Source: Rotaria socialis
Lineage: Eukaryota; Rotifera; Eurotatoria; Philodinida; Philodinidae
Reading direction: 5' to 3'
DNA length: 64,000 bases
Assembly (NCBI GenBank): GCA_905331475.1
Contig: CAJNYU010000955.1
Span: 124,001 to 188,000 of the forward strand
Numbering within the stretch: the stretch's first letter is position 1; the number at the start of each line of letters is the position of its first letter. A program made the position numbers and the translations under genes. Under the pieces are notes generated by a model that ran no database searches, had not been told where the DNA came from, and worked only from the letters and a program-made list of their open reading frames with translations. Positions 47,670 to 60,735 of the stretch are shown here, one piece after another.

Positions 47670-49584
47670 TCTTTTCAATCTATAATTATTGACAACAATT
47701 GTTTAGATACCTAGATAATCGTCATCGCTATGAGATCAAATTGTCATCGGTGACCGAGTATAAGATGATTGTTAATTAATTGATTAAGAAATTTTATCGT
47801 TTTTCATAATTTATTTAATTCTCATTCCAAGCATATTCGATTAAAATTGCCTAATTTTTTTTTTACTTTAATAAACATTGATCAACTATTTTTCAAAAAA
47901 TTATGTGTGTACATTAAAAGTAAATCTTCGGGTCATTAGGAGTTGTTATCCGACTAAAACTTCAAGGAGGTTAAAAAGAAACTATTTAATTTTTCGGGGA
48001 ATCAAAAAATAGAAAAAATATTGTTTATAAAGTAAAGGATCCGGCCAAAATCGTTTTTCTATGCTTCGGTGATGAGAAGAATTCAGACGACGGAAAAATC
48101 TGAACTAGATCAGTAATGCAATAATCATGATATTAATACGAAAAATTTTCTTTCATGTATAATTATTTTACTAAAGAATTTAACAAGATAAAATATGTAA
48201 CACATTCGTGCAAAAACAAAGACTTAAACACTTTGCATTTGCAAAAAAAAGTAGAAAAAGAGAACGTAGGCAGATTAGAAAATGAAATATCAACAAAAGC
48301 AAATACTCAAGTAAATGCCAGTAAGATTATGAAATGAAAAATATGCCTCTAGCGAACGTCATCAAAAACCTGCTAAGTCACATGATGACCTTCTTCTGGT
48401 TGTTGCCTGTATAAATTATTTCAATTTGCTTCAAAATGTAAAAATCTCTACAGAGGAAAAAGTTAGGCTTTATGCATGTAAGAGTGCTGGTAATAACGAA
48501 ACGAAGAGTATTGATCCCTAAACAACCTATAAGCAAAAAACAACGAAGAAATGAGAAATAATTTTGCAGTTAGTAAGTAAGATATTGTCAAATCAACTAT
48601 TGATGAACACATACTTCTGTCAATATGCGCTCATATATTAATTAACTATCTTCATAAAAAAGAAAATTCAGAATCTTCCCTTATATCTTTAAAAAACGTT
48701 TCCCTTTTTGGTATTCACATCGATCATTCTTATCTTTAATTCAAGTTTATTCAATAAATTATTAATGAACGAATTCGTGTCGTTTGTTCCACACGCATAC
48801 AATGAGAAAAAGATCATATTCTGTCTTTAGACATTGAAAGAATTACTGATAGTAGCAGTCATCTTATAACCCAACCGTCAGCACATCCTAAGAATGATAC
48901 TAAAATGAACCAGAGTAGTATTTCTTCCGAGGAATTATAGTTACCACTGACAATTTTTGAAACTTATATGCAGTTAGAAAACTCACAGTAAAGGTGATAG
49001 ATTTTTCTTGGAACATTACGCATAGCTGGTATTAGTCTTCCGGCTTACATTCAACAAATAAAAATAACATAAAAATTCGGTATTTTTCAGTTATATTTTA
49101 TGTTTATATCGAAAATCATCTTAGCAAAATGAAATGCATGTTTAGATTTTGAAATAGAAGTACATGAAAGACTGATTTCTCGTCGTGTAATGGAATTAAA
49201 ATTTTTCTTTTCAATTACAAACAGATTGTTTCGAAAAGACAATATGTCTGAATTTCTTCCAACTATACTCATGGAATCCATTGATCGATTACTAGAATGA
49301 TGAAATTAAAATATTTTTGTATGTTGAATGAAGTTATTTATGTAGATTTAAATGCTACGAAATATTACCGAATTATTCAATCTTAATAAACAAAGAATCT
49401 AGTGTATGAAAAAATAAACATCTTCACACCTAAAATTATATTAGTAAGAAAAACAGTTGTATTTATTAGTCAAAAAATAGAACAATTCTTAGATAATTAT
49501 CAACATATCAGATATTAAAGTAAAAAAGAATTATCTATTGTCGATTTTAATCAAACATTTGTATTAAAATTGTTTCATGCCGTA
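47670..49584. other. gene-free stretch
   Basis: About 1.9 kb, AT-rich. A minus-strand frame at 49087-49281 (SIVGRNSDILSFRNNLFVIEKK) is protein-like but short and unassignable; possibly a gene fragment. Confidence 0.35.
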
Positions 49585-50391
49585 TCACGTAGAAATTTGA
49601 TTACGTGCTGATGCCGTTGCTTTTCGTGCATTATTAATCACAATGATGTTGACAATCGTATGAATAGTAGCCGTAATAAAAAGGGCCAACATAGCTACTT
49701 TTAGATGAGCTGCTATTGAATAGTCACAATAATACCAAAAAGATATTGAATCACACCGAGTTGATGTAGCTACATAGACAACCGATAATATGAGTCCCAG
49801 TATACAAAATATCAAGCATATGATGAACATTCGAATTAGACTAGCCATCACAAAGAATGGTTTACATGCTGCAATTAACATGCTGATTCCTCCACCCAAC
49901 AGAAAACCACCAGCCCACAAACCCGTATAATATCTCCAATAAGAATAGCGAATGATACCAATTTCAAAACCAATAGCTAATATACCCCATATTAGATAAA
50001 GAATGCCCGAAATGACTAAAAATGCTTTGATACCAGGTGTAATAGGTGTTAATATCAAATTATTCCAGACTGGTCGATAAGTAGGTACAATAGTAATACG
50101 TTGTTGTTGATAAGCTGGTGTTGAACCATTATAAACTCCACCTGATACTGGATAACTAGGCGGTTGTTGCGGATATTGTGCATAGGGTGGTGGGGCATTA
50201 TTCGGTCTTGAAAGTAAAATTATAAAATGAATTATAGCCGTTCAAAATGGAAAATAAAAATTGTATTTTAAATATAATACGTACGGATAACCAAATCCTG
50301 CCGGTGGCGGTGGTTGATGCATAGGTTCGTATGAGTTACCATAGACATTCCCATAATTGTTAAAACCTGCTTTATTCGGATCGTTTTGCAT
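49585..50391 (-). CDS. Four-pass membrane protein with proline-rich N-terminus
   Basis: Two exons on the minus strand: 50391-50285 and 50206-49585 (intron 78 bp), 242 aa. The N-terminal ~85 residues are Pro/Tyr/Gln-rich (QPPPPAGFGYP, APPPYAQYPQQPPSYP) and carry PPxY-type motifs that WW domains of HECT ubiquitin ligases bind (family inference). Four hydrophobic helices follow: FLVISGILYLIWGILAIGF, YYTGLWAGGFLLGGGISMLI, MFIICLIFCILGLILSVVYV and MLALFITATIHTIVNIIVI, with a short Cys-containing loop (TRCDSISFWYYCDY) between the third and fourth. The layout resembles CD20/MS4A-like tetraspan proteins, but I cannot fix the family. Both termini are expected in the cytoplasm. Confidence 0.72.
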
Positions 50392-51840
50392 TGCTTAAAT
50401 TTCTATCTTAATCTTATGTGACTTGTTCCTTTTCTTAGCTGTCTTGTCTTTCAATACATCGACAGTACAACTTTTATATACTATTTTTCGTTCTTATTTG
50501 CTCTCAGCTATCAAAGATAAAAGCAAGATGCATAATGACACAATCATTTGTGTGCGTGCGCAAGAATATGACAAAACTCTGTTGGTGATAAGATTACTTT
50601 TGTTTAATCGTTGCCCATTAAAGTATATATTCGTGAATCAAATTGAGCAAATAATAAAAAGAATTTAGATAATAATTTCAGATTTCAGAATGTTTGTCGT
50701 CAAGTAAACCTTAAGCAAAGTTTTTCAGTATCAAGGATTATCGTACATAACATATCCGATGAAATTAACTATTTATAGATTGGCACTCATTTCATAGTCT
50801 TCTTGGATTGTAGAAAAGAAATTATTTACATTTCTCAAAATAACAACACACTATGATGTGAGTCTTATTCTACTAATCAGTGATGTAAGTTTTACAAAAG
50901 ACAAGTATAATTAGAATTTGTTTAGTTAAAAATCATTAATATCCTTCAATTCATTCTTTTTTATTGAAAAATTTATTTCAGGGTAAAGTAAGCAAGATTT
51001 CATCAAAAATAAAACCCTTTTTCTATTTTTGTTTTTGTGCTGAATAGTGGTTGCAGTCTGAAGGAGAAAATGAAAATTAGTCGACGTTTCTTTTTTCGCT
51101 AAGATTTTAAAATACTAATCATTTGTTAAACAAAAAAAAATCTGAAAATCATCTGAGTTCAACAAGGTAACATTCATTGTTAGTCATTACTTAATTGCAA
51201 CATTGTATAACTTGTATAAATGAAGAATTTGTTCAGTAAAAGATAAACAAAATCTTTCAACTTTGAGTCCTTGAGATATGTTAAACAATGATTAAATGCA
51301 TCACTCTGTTAGAGATCATAATTTTTGAGTATCAATTATAACATTATATTATATGGCTCATCATCGAAATTAGTTACGCATAGTTCATAATTGAAATCGA
51401 ATGTGAATTCACGAACAAGTTCTAGCTAATATAATACGTATATTTTAGGGCGTGAGTAATCCACTTGAATACAAAGATTATCGATGATTGCTTCCTGGTT
51501 CGCTATTAATGTAATAAATTGTAATTTTCGAATTCTTTCTATGAAAATCAAAGGTACAAAATTTTCCTAGAAAAAATCAACATTCCGTAGCATGTATCAA
51601 ATAATTGATTTGTACAATTTTGAATAGATATTGATCAGATGGAATATGGTGAATAACTAAAATTGAATAATTAAAATAGTTTTGAATAAAATTCATAATG
51701 ATAAGAATAGTGATTTAACAATAGGCGATTTTTTTTGTTTTTTGACTATAAAGAGATATTAACAGCTGAAATCGAGTTTTAATAAACGCTGTGATCAATG
51801 AACACATCAACTTGTAATACAACTCTATATAAGTTAGTTT
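50392..51840. other. intergenic, AT-rich
   Basis: Upstream of the four-pass gene and 3' flank of the RdRP gene. No supported gene. Confidence 0.45.
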
Positions 51841-54800
51841 TTAGTTCGAATGTATAAATTTTGCAGCTGTGATCAAATTTTTGATAAGTATTTCGGCATT
51901 ATTAATCATTTGTTCGTCGTTCGTATTAGAAGCATTTTTACTATACATATCAAAGAGTTCCATAAACATAAATTGGTTATCGTTCGGACGTAGATTTCGT
52001 ATTGATGGGAATTGTTTTTTCAAGCAGCATTGCCAATACGAATCAAGACTGAGCGGATTTTCCAACATACTTGTATCATTGGCAAGAAGTTGAGAAGCAA
52101 AGAGCCATGGAAAACTTAACATGCGCTGCTCTTTGGAGCTTTTATCTGTATATGCCACATAATAGCAAGCAGATGCTTTTGCTTTTGAGTTTTGAAATGA
52201 ATCGATATCATCAAAAAAGCTCTGTCGAATATCTCGAAAGACGGCTTTCAGTAGTTTTTGTGCTGTTTGTTGTATGTCACTTCGCTCATTAGCCTTCATT
52301 TCGCATGAATCAATACAACAAAAAAGGTCAATTTCATTTGAAAACCCATAGGAACCAATAATTTCGAACATTTCATATTGATATCGTCCATAAAGAGATC
52401 GAGCAGCATCAACATATTCTTGATAACCATTGTGAAGAAGAGCATTATCAAGAAGAATTTCATCATTAGTATTTTGACGATTGGGAAAAACATTGTTGAA
52501 ACTATCACTCAAAGAACGAGCGCTTCGAAAGAGTTTTCCTATCGTAGAACGAAAATAATTATAAATTTATTCATATTTCTGTAACACTCCGATGTATATG
52601 ACTTACCAAGTATTTTTTGTGATGGATACTGTTCATAGTTACATGCTTGCATAAAATCAGGTCGGCTTTTACCTGCTTTATCCAAAAGTTCCCTTATTTG
52701 TTGTGGTGTATATGGATGTTGACCTGATTTTACGCTGTCCAACTCTTCGCTGATCGCAGCAGCTAAATTAGTAGCTTCTTCACTATCGATACCAAACTTA
52801 TCGACAAAAATAAGGTGAAGATTACTCAACAGGCCAAGATTATCTTGTTCGCAAATATCTAAAAGTACCTTGATTCGATCATCACGTGTGACAATACGAT
52901 TAAGAGGTTTGGGGCTCTGTCCAGCATCATATTCGTAAGGAATTGGATTTGGTGAAATTGGTACCAGTTCAGGGTCCCAAATGACAGTGTATTCATCTCC
53001 ATCAAGATCCGATCCAGATATTTCACTTGGATGTGGTCGTAGGCCACGCTTCGGAAAGACAACTACATCATAAAGATGATGAAGACGTTCATGATTAACA
53101 GCTTGCAGAGCTCTCAAGTCTCCTGGATGATGACAAGGGTTTTTCGTAATTGCAACAGATCCTTCTAAAACAGTTTTCGTTCCATCTTCATGAGTGATTT
53201 GAACAAAAACTTGTCCTTCGTTGAGCACTTCGCATTCATCGACAACTCCGAACATATAACGAGCTTTTGGAACACGAATATGAGCTCGTGTTACAATTTG
53301 ATTAAGATTGTTTGAAATAGCCACAAGAAGAAGACGACGAAAAAACGGTTCTTTACATAAAAGAAGATGAGCAGAAATTTCTGACCATGGTAAAATGGAC
53401 AGGATTTTTTCTCGTAGTAAACTGACAGCTGATTGATTTGAAACAAGAGACTTTATCAACCATAATATGTTTTGAAGTTGGAGAACAAGAATGCGCGAAT
53501 TCGATATATTACGGTGTGAAAGTAAATTAATCACTTGACGATTAAGGCATAAATTACCTGAAGAATACTTTTTAACGTCATAAATATTATATTCGCAATT
53601 GAATTTTAACTTACGTCTAAGTGAACGTTTGCACAATTCAAGCATTTGATGATCACACTTAAATTTATTCATGCTTGGCCGAATTAACAATTGTTTTGTT
53701 TCACCATCCAACAATGGATTAACAGTAACAGTGCCTTTGCAACCGGCATAACGAATTTGAAGAACGCTAGAAACATAGCCGCCACCATCAACATCTACAC
53801 CGATTGATTTGTGAATCTAAATAAAATAAAAACAATAATACTATTCCATATAGGAATAATTCTGATCAAAAACAAAATGCATCACTTACTAATAAATTCA
53901 ATTCTGAGGAAATTTGTCCAACACCATCGGTAAAGTTGTATTTGTTATCTTCTGTCTTGAAATCTCGGATAGAAGCAACGAACTTTTTATCAATCTTTAA
54001 ATAGAAAAGAACGGTTTTTCTTTATTAAAACATATTCATGTATTCATACTTCGATGGTAGCTTCTGTACTAGAAAATGGTTGCGTTCGTCGAGCAGTATT
54101 CTTCGCTGGTAATCGTTCGTCATCAAAATTACCCATCCAACTTTCAAGTTTTTCACGAGTCATTTTACCTTCTGCTTCACAATAAAAATAGAACTGTTTC
54201 TGTCTTATTTTCGATTGCGCATGATGTAAATGAATATAGTGACGGTCACCAAACCAAAACCCATTTGTCAGATAATGTTCCAAAAAAGAAACAAGTTCTT
54301 GGCCTAAATACGCTGATCCAGTATCATCACGAAATTCTACAATAGCCATAGAATCATGCACATTAGATATATATCGGAATACACGATTGGATTGCATAAA
54401 TTTAAACGGCTTGACTATTCGGCGTGTCGGTGTCAGGCAAAACCATGGAATCCGAACATAATTTTCCCAGGCATTATCAATTCGATAAAAAGTACTTCCG
54501 AGATAAAAAGTACTGTAGCGATTCCTAATAGTCGACCATTCATTTGCAAGCTCAGGAAAATAACTTTCAGACGACAATACAAATCGTCGCAGTCGTTCAA
54601 AGATATAATAAGCACCACTATCACTGTAGTTGTCGTTTAACAATTCTTTGATATACTTAACCAATCGCTGATTGTTCACTATTTGTTCATATATTTGACA
54701 TCCGACACTAGTTAGCATGTCCAAGGCATATTCAAAAATAAAAGTATGCTTAAATCTCAATAAATTATTTCTATAAATAGAGTTCTTATTCGAAAAATTA

Positions 54801-56715
54801 ATTGATCCAAAATGTATCGGAATGGAATGGCAAGTGAAAAATTGAATAAAATAACTTAGAGCATTATGAACTGAATCATCATTTGTCTGTATATTATTAA
54901 TCGACAAACGCATGGTTGAAAAGCTTGGCTGCCATTGTTGACCACGTGCAGTATGCAGACAAAATTGACGCTTGTAATCTTTGACTAAAAAAAAAAAAGA
55001 AATGAAAGAATCACCACAAATTGAATATGTTTCTTTAACTTTTCATATTTAAGAGTGAAAAAAACAATAGGCATGGGTGTTTTTTTCTCTCTTCAAAATG
55101 ATTTTGTTGGATACAAGAAATAAGATGGTAACAGCGGCGTAACCATGGGAGGCAAATGGACAATTGTCCATTTCATTTTGAGCCTTGCCCATTGTAATTT
55201 TCATTAGTTAATGTTTGCCCATTCAAATTTTACTTTTTTACAATTATTTACTTTTGAATAAACTAGCTACTGTCTTTTTTATCTTTCGTTTGAATCGCAT
55301 ATGTACCCTTTACTGGTTTTTATGAAGAATTAATATAAGACAACAGAACAAAAAGAATGAATAATGCACAATAGTACATATGCTTATATAAAATTACGCA
55401 CTTACGCTTATAATTTTTTTGTTCTCTTTTGTCCTGTTTTAAAAGACTAATAATAAGCTATGCCAACTGGAAAACGAACCAATTCACAGTGGCGGATCCA
55501 GAAAATCAGTAAGGGGTGGTACTCCCGGTCAAAAAGTGTTTTTTGAAGCCTATTTGAGGCAATACGGCTCTTTTCTGTTAAATTCCTGCTGAAAAAAGTC
55601 GAAAACATTTCATGAAGGGTGTGGCCCTCGCCGGTTAGCTGCAATGGTAGATCCGCCAGTGGCAATTCGTTATTAAGCTATCACTTTTCTTCCAAATATT
55701 GAAATTTGATGTAAAAATACACAGTGGTCGTTTTGATTTTGGTGTTTAAATTTCAAAACCAAATGTTATAAATAGAAACTGAAGATAGAATAAAATATGT
55801 CTAACTCAGCAAGTCTGAGGCGGGCTTAAAATCTGAGATTCTTTTCCTATATATTAGGTTAAAAGAATCTCATGTTTTTTTGGTGTAGTTAAATGAACAT
55901 CATTTTTTTTGGTGTTTTTTCTACGTTATCAATACCTTGCTGGATTAAAAAATTTTGGCCTATCAATAAAAATCTTGCCAATTTTGCCTATGGTTTTTTT
56001 TTGACTTAATAGAAGTTTCCCCAATGGTCTAAAAATCCTGGTTACACCGCTGGATGGTAATGAATCTTTCTTTCTTCTTTTATTAGAGATAACATACCAG
56101 CTTCTTCATCTTGACATGCATACTCTTCAAGATTGCCTTTCAAACAAATGTGCATGATGAAATGGCTACTAGATTTTACATCAATGATAACACCACGATG
56201 ATTATCAATATGATCTCGTTTTAGTTGAAATTTCACATGTTCGATGTGAATGCTGATAAACGAATTATATTTTGCGAAATATAGGCTTCCGTCTGAATTT
56301 GATTGTTTTTCAAATTGAAATTTGGTTGCAACACACTTAAATTGCTGAGGTGAAATTAAAGAACCAAATGCCAAAATAATATTATGATCTTGCAGCTGTA
56401 TATGATCATAGCGCTCATCCTTCCTCGATCTCTTTAATCCTTCAGAAGGATTTAAAAGACACCAGTAAGAAGAAACTGGATGTAAATAAACTTGCATGTC
56501 TGTCCAATAGATTTGTTTAAAAATTGTAAGACCAAATCGATTGACTTCTTTTTGGTCTACCGATGTATGTTGATTATTCCTAGAATCAAATTTCAATGAG
56601 TTGCTACAGAAAACGACTTCTGTATGTGCTGGTACGGACAATGTATTGTTGAATCCTACGCAAACAGATAACAATAAACTACAGAGTATATTCTAGACTT
56701 ACTGTTAAGCTCCAT
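51841..56715 (-). CDS. Cellular RNA-dependent RNA polymerase (QDE-1/EGO-1 family)
   Basis: Six exons on the minus strand: 56715-56703, 56655-56098, 54984-54050, 53994-53890, 53816-52607 and 52538-51841, giving 1172 aa with all phases closing. The family copies RNA templates into dsRNA that feeds small-RNA silencing. Diagnostic motifs are FTDGVGQIS (exon 4), YAGCKGTV and the catalytic double-psi-barrel loop SGSDLDGDEY (~805-813), which coordinates magnesium. Upstream, HPGDLRALQAVN and VVVFPKRGLRPHPSEI are also typical. The N-terminal 500 residues are divergent. Exon 1 encodes only four residues plus one base. Intron 2 is 1113 bp because a hAT-like element sits in it; without the element it would be 184 bp. 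This family is reported to be expanded in bdelloids. This copy looks intact. Confidence 0.92.
55132..56052. mobile_element. 921-bp non-autonomous hAT element in an RdRP intron
   Basis: The termini CAGCGGCGTAACCA and, inverted, CAGCGGTGTAACCA differ at one base. The element is flanked by a perfect 8-bp target duplication, GATGGTAA (55124-55131 and 56053-56060). CAG...CTG ends plus an 8-bp duplication is the hAT signature. No transposase frame is visible; the interior is AT-rich. It lies in RdRP intron 2, 37 bp inside the donor site, and leaves both splice sites intact. The perfect duplication suggests fairly recent insertion. Confidence 0.85.
55487..55661. mobile_element. 175-bp inverted-repeat element nested in the hAT element
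   Basis: The left end CAGTGGCGGATC and the reverse complement of the right end, CACTGGCGGATC, match at 11 of 12 bases. The flanks CCAATTCA and GCAATTCG share six of eight bases. CAGTGGCGGATCC ends are common in hAT-type MITEs. It appears to have inserted into the larger element, so it must be younger or have been carried with it. Confidence 0.5.
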
Positions 56716-57878
56716 ATTATTAATTCATAATCTGCGTGAAATCTCTTCTTTTTTTATGTAGTAGATGGAAAATATTGAACAAGATAGCTTCTTGGCAGAT
56801 TTAAGTCAACCAAGAAAAAGTTAACACACAACTGCGCATCATATCGTTATATAGCGAAAAAAACCCACTGAATTCTCTCGAATTCTATTGGTACAACAAA
56901 TAGTCATGCCAAAACACCTCTATTACCTGTGACTTGTTTTGTTTTTATTGGTAGATGAGAGACTGATTCATTTTTTTCGTTTTCCAACTGCATTCGTACG
57001 CGGTCTTGCAAGAAAAATACTTTGCGGAAAGAGTTTTTCTCTTTTCTGGCCAATCGAAGACAGACACGTATGAAACTATAACATGAATCATTGTAGTAGA
57101 CGATCAAAACATTTTAATTGTTAAGAACACAAAAAAGTTTGAACTATTCGACTTTCACGTGATAGTCTATTCTATGACGCATACGTATCCTTCTTATGTA
57201 CATTTCAAAACATTGAATGATACCTAGTAATGATCATGTTTTAGCTACTGATATTTTAATCTATAGAAAAAATGAATATAATCGATATATACATATTAAC
57301 ATAGAGCATACATCGGAGCTCATCCACAGAGAGTAGTGAACCATACAAACTAAGTACTGCTTTGCTATCGGGAAAATGCAACATTTAAAATATCAAGAAA
57401 AGAAAACGACAAACGGAACGTATCCAAAACAAGTTTTTAGCATCAATTAAAAAATTACACCCTTTTAAGATGCTCAACAATCTTAACATATCGATTTTCA
57501 CATATTCATTGAATTCATTCGATTAGCAGAGGTTCGTTGCATATTACAGAATAATAACCACCGATTCTCAAAATCGTCTTTAATTTTACTCAATCATCAA
57601 TGCATCTGACGGAACTCTCAAATAAGATCGAAGTTTGTTAGTTTTTACAAATTTCTGAAAGCCACTGAAACGTTCTCTGATTCACAGATAGTTTTTAAAT
57701 TTTAAAGTGTTTTTTTTTTTGTGAAATTTTAAACACTGCTTCGAGTGTAAAGCAAAATACTTTAGTATTTTATTTATAAAAAGATACAAGATAATATACG
57801 GATATTTTGTTAATTCGATGGAAGGAAGTGAAAAACTGTTAGGTTTCTTGAATAATGATTATTTTTAACAGAGATCCT
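56716..57878. other. upstream of RdRP, no supported gene
   Basis: AT-rich. A minus-strand ORF at 56904-57107 has a charged, protein-like reading (RVRMQLENEKNESVSHLP) but no partner exons I can join. Possibly a remnant. Confidence 0.35.
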
Positions 57879-58350
57879 TTAGTTCATTACAATTTCAATT
57901 CTCATTTGCCTTTCAAAACTTTCTTGTAATAGTTGTTTTAATTTTTTCTTACCAAACTTATAACCAGTTGGAACAATAACATTAGCGTACGATTCATCAT
58001 TGTATTGAATTTGGAAGCTTACTTAGCCAACAATTTTGTCTTAATTGTCAACTCTTAATGTTGCTGTTTTCCGTGCGTTCCTCTCTTCTGAACCTGATAG
58101 TTCGGCAAAAAAATTGTTTTCACTTTGACTTCTGTCTTCAGAAGTCAATCAAGTGCTCTTAAAAAATTCACGACTACGATTGTATCCGAATATGGTACTT
58201 GGTGCCAAGTTCTGACCAGATGTTTCTACCATTTGATCAATATTGCATTGCTTGATAGATTTAGGAGTGACACTTCTTAACAGAGCATTGGGTTGGCTAA
58301 GTTTCGAGCTTGGTTCGCGTTTTCTTGCACATTTATTGCAGATGCTAAAC
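57879..58350 (-). pseudogene. decayed coding stretch with in-frame stops
   Basis: Read on the minus strand from about 58350 to the stop at 57879, one frame stays protein-like for ~155 codons. It is broken by three stop codons, at about 58147-58149, 58038 and 58023. Coherent segments on both sides include CNKCARKREPSSKLSQ, NIDQMVETSGQNLAPSTIFGY, SENNFFAELSGSEERNARK and SYANVIVPTGYKFGKKKLKQL. No frameshift is needed to connect them, so decay is by substitution. A possible acceptor precedes the block. Family not recognised. Alternative: separate exons of a gene whose introns I misread. Confidence 0.4.
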
Positions 58351-59861
58351 GTAAATATGTTTACTTGATAAAAAAAATAATCTTGGTAAATACAATGATT
58401 TATAAGACTATTTCTAAAAGAAAAGTAATATTCCACAAGATATTTCAAGCTTCGACTTGGTATGATTCCTTAAAGTCATTTTTTTTCCTTAAAAGCTAAA
58501 GACAGTTGTCACTTTCACGGTACATCCACAGATTGAATACTTACTGCATAGGACAAAAATATCACTGATCTGTGTACGCTTTTTTACTACTTTTGAAGCA
58601 GTGTGATTGAGAGAGAAGGATGACTATGCCAGAGCTGAAACCCACCACTGCTTCATCAAAATGCCACGTATCAAATAAAATTTTGTATTTAGTAACGACA
58701 AAATCAGTGCCGTAGGCGCATAAAATAAATATTCGTCCAGATATTTATGTCTAGAAGTATACTATATGTTGCTGTATGCTGGCAAACTGATTTCTTATCC
58801 GATAATTTATGATTGTAACGTGAGAATCGAAAGCAAACGAGAATATTACGAAGAGATAGCACACGAAATATTTCTGCTTTTGTTTTGATATGTGCAACGA
58901 ACGATAGAAAAACGTATCAGTGAATATCACATTACTTCGTTGGCTACTTCTACGTATATCTAGCTGGTGTACACTTCAATGAAAAACAAATCTCTGCTAC
59001 TTTAGTACGACATGATTTATATAAAAGAAAAAGCAAGTAAATAGTTATGACAAAGACATCCTGAGCAGCTACTTATCACGAACTCTACTTGGTTAAGGAT
59101 AAAATCGATAGAAAAAGGCGTAGGTATTTTAGTGTTTATACTATTTTGTGGGATTGCCTTTTCTACCACTTCCTCGAAATGTATGCTACGTGTTTGCACG
59201 AAAGATAAACGACTCAGGCAAAACTGACGACCGAGAAAAAAATATCACAACCAAAGAAAATTTAATGGTACTTATCTATCATCGGTTACTTGATGGAGGT
59301 AAATAAAAAAACAAAAATGAATGGTTGTTTTGCTTTTTTTCACGCCTCTTTTATATAAAATAGAATTCAACATCTTCAACGAAGTACGCATACTGTTGAC
59401 ATACAATAATAATTAAGGGAAAAAACTAATAGTGATGAAAAAAATCCCATGATTAAAAAATTTTATTATTATTTTATCAATCCATACACTGGTATGATAT
59501 GAATGAAAAAAGAATCAATCCACTCGGAATGAGCGAACATATACTGTAAAGAGTACTGTACTGATTCCTATCAATTGTAGAGAATAAACCAACATGAATG
59601 TATTTGAGTAGATTGGTAAATTCCTAGCAAATTGATGTCTCTACTCTGTTTGACTTGACACAGAGAATCATTATCAATCATCGACGTAATTGATGATGGA
59701 CCCATCAATAAAATCACTTTACTACTGCACACTTTCGCATCACAAGGAGTAGCATGGTATGAGAGTATTTATTTATTTGAACAAGATAGTTAAAAAAGCA
59801 AATCGAATTCAGCAATGGATTAATCCATGCACTGAAGCTAGCAGGTTCAAGAAATATAAAC
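58351..59861. other. gene-free stretch
   Basis: AT-rich with short unsupported ORFs. No repeat structure noticed before the hairpin element. Confidence 0.4.
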
Positions 59862-60265
59862 CAGAGCCCCAAGCAGGCCACGTCTTCGAGGCCTGTAGGC
59901 CTGTCAGCATTTTATAGCTAAAACAAAAATGATGAGAGATTAGAAACTAGAGGTACACACAGAGCACCGAGTGTACTTTTATACCTGGAGATAACCGGCC
60001 TATCATAGGCATAGACCACGATTATTTGAGCAGTGAAACTGGCAGGCTCAGACAGGCCAACAGACCAAAAATTGCTTGAACCTCTGATAAGTACTGGTCT
60101 GAAACTCGTGGTCTATGTCTATGACAGGTCGGCTACTTCCAGGTATAAAAGTACACTCGGTGCTCTGTATGTACATCTAGTTTCTAGCCTCGCATCATTT
60201 TTGTTTTAGCTATAAAATGCTGACAGGCCTACAGACCTCGAAGACGTGGCCTGTTTGGGGCTCTG
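59862..60265. mobile_element. 404-bp hairpin MITE with 160-bp arms, hAT-like
   Basis: Left arm 59862-60021 and right arm 60106-60265 are near-perfect inverted repeats of 160 bp, separated by an 84-bp loop. The ends are CAGAGCCCC...GGGGCTCTG. A perfect 8-bp target duplication, ATATAAAC, flanks it (59854-59861 and 60266-60273), which points to hAT mobilisation. The high arm similarity and intact duplication suggest it is young. No coding capacity. Confidence 0.85.
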
Positions 60266-60735
60266 ATATAAACAATTAATGTAAAACTAATATGTATTTC
60301 TATTTTTTCTTACAGATCTGCCTAATGAAGATATATGATAATGTTCATTTTTCAAATAAATTTATTTTGTCTGATTTCTCTAAGAGCTATGAAAAGTATT
60401 TTATGATTTCATCTTAGTGTTATAACTCATCATATTTCGAAGAATATGACTCAAAAGCTATCAATAGATTAGCTATAGACAGCATGAAGAAACAAACGTG
60501 CGAGATGTATCTATATTTGTAGATAAGAGATAAGATAGAAAATGTTCATGCGCATATGTTTGTTAAATAAATATACATTTAAAGTAAAGCTGAGTGCTAT
60601 CCGTAGCAGTTAGACTATCATTTCTAAGATATGAACACATGCAAAGTTGGAAAAAAACCCTTCAAAACTTCTTCGTATGAAATGCATTCAATAAGCAACA
60701 GCGTTGTGTTTAAGTGAGAACGTAGTGTTATATAT

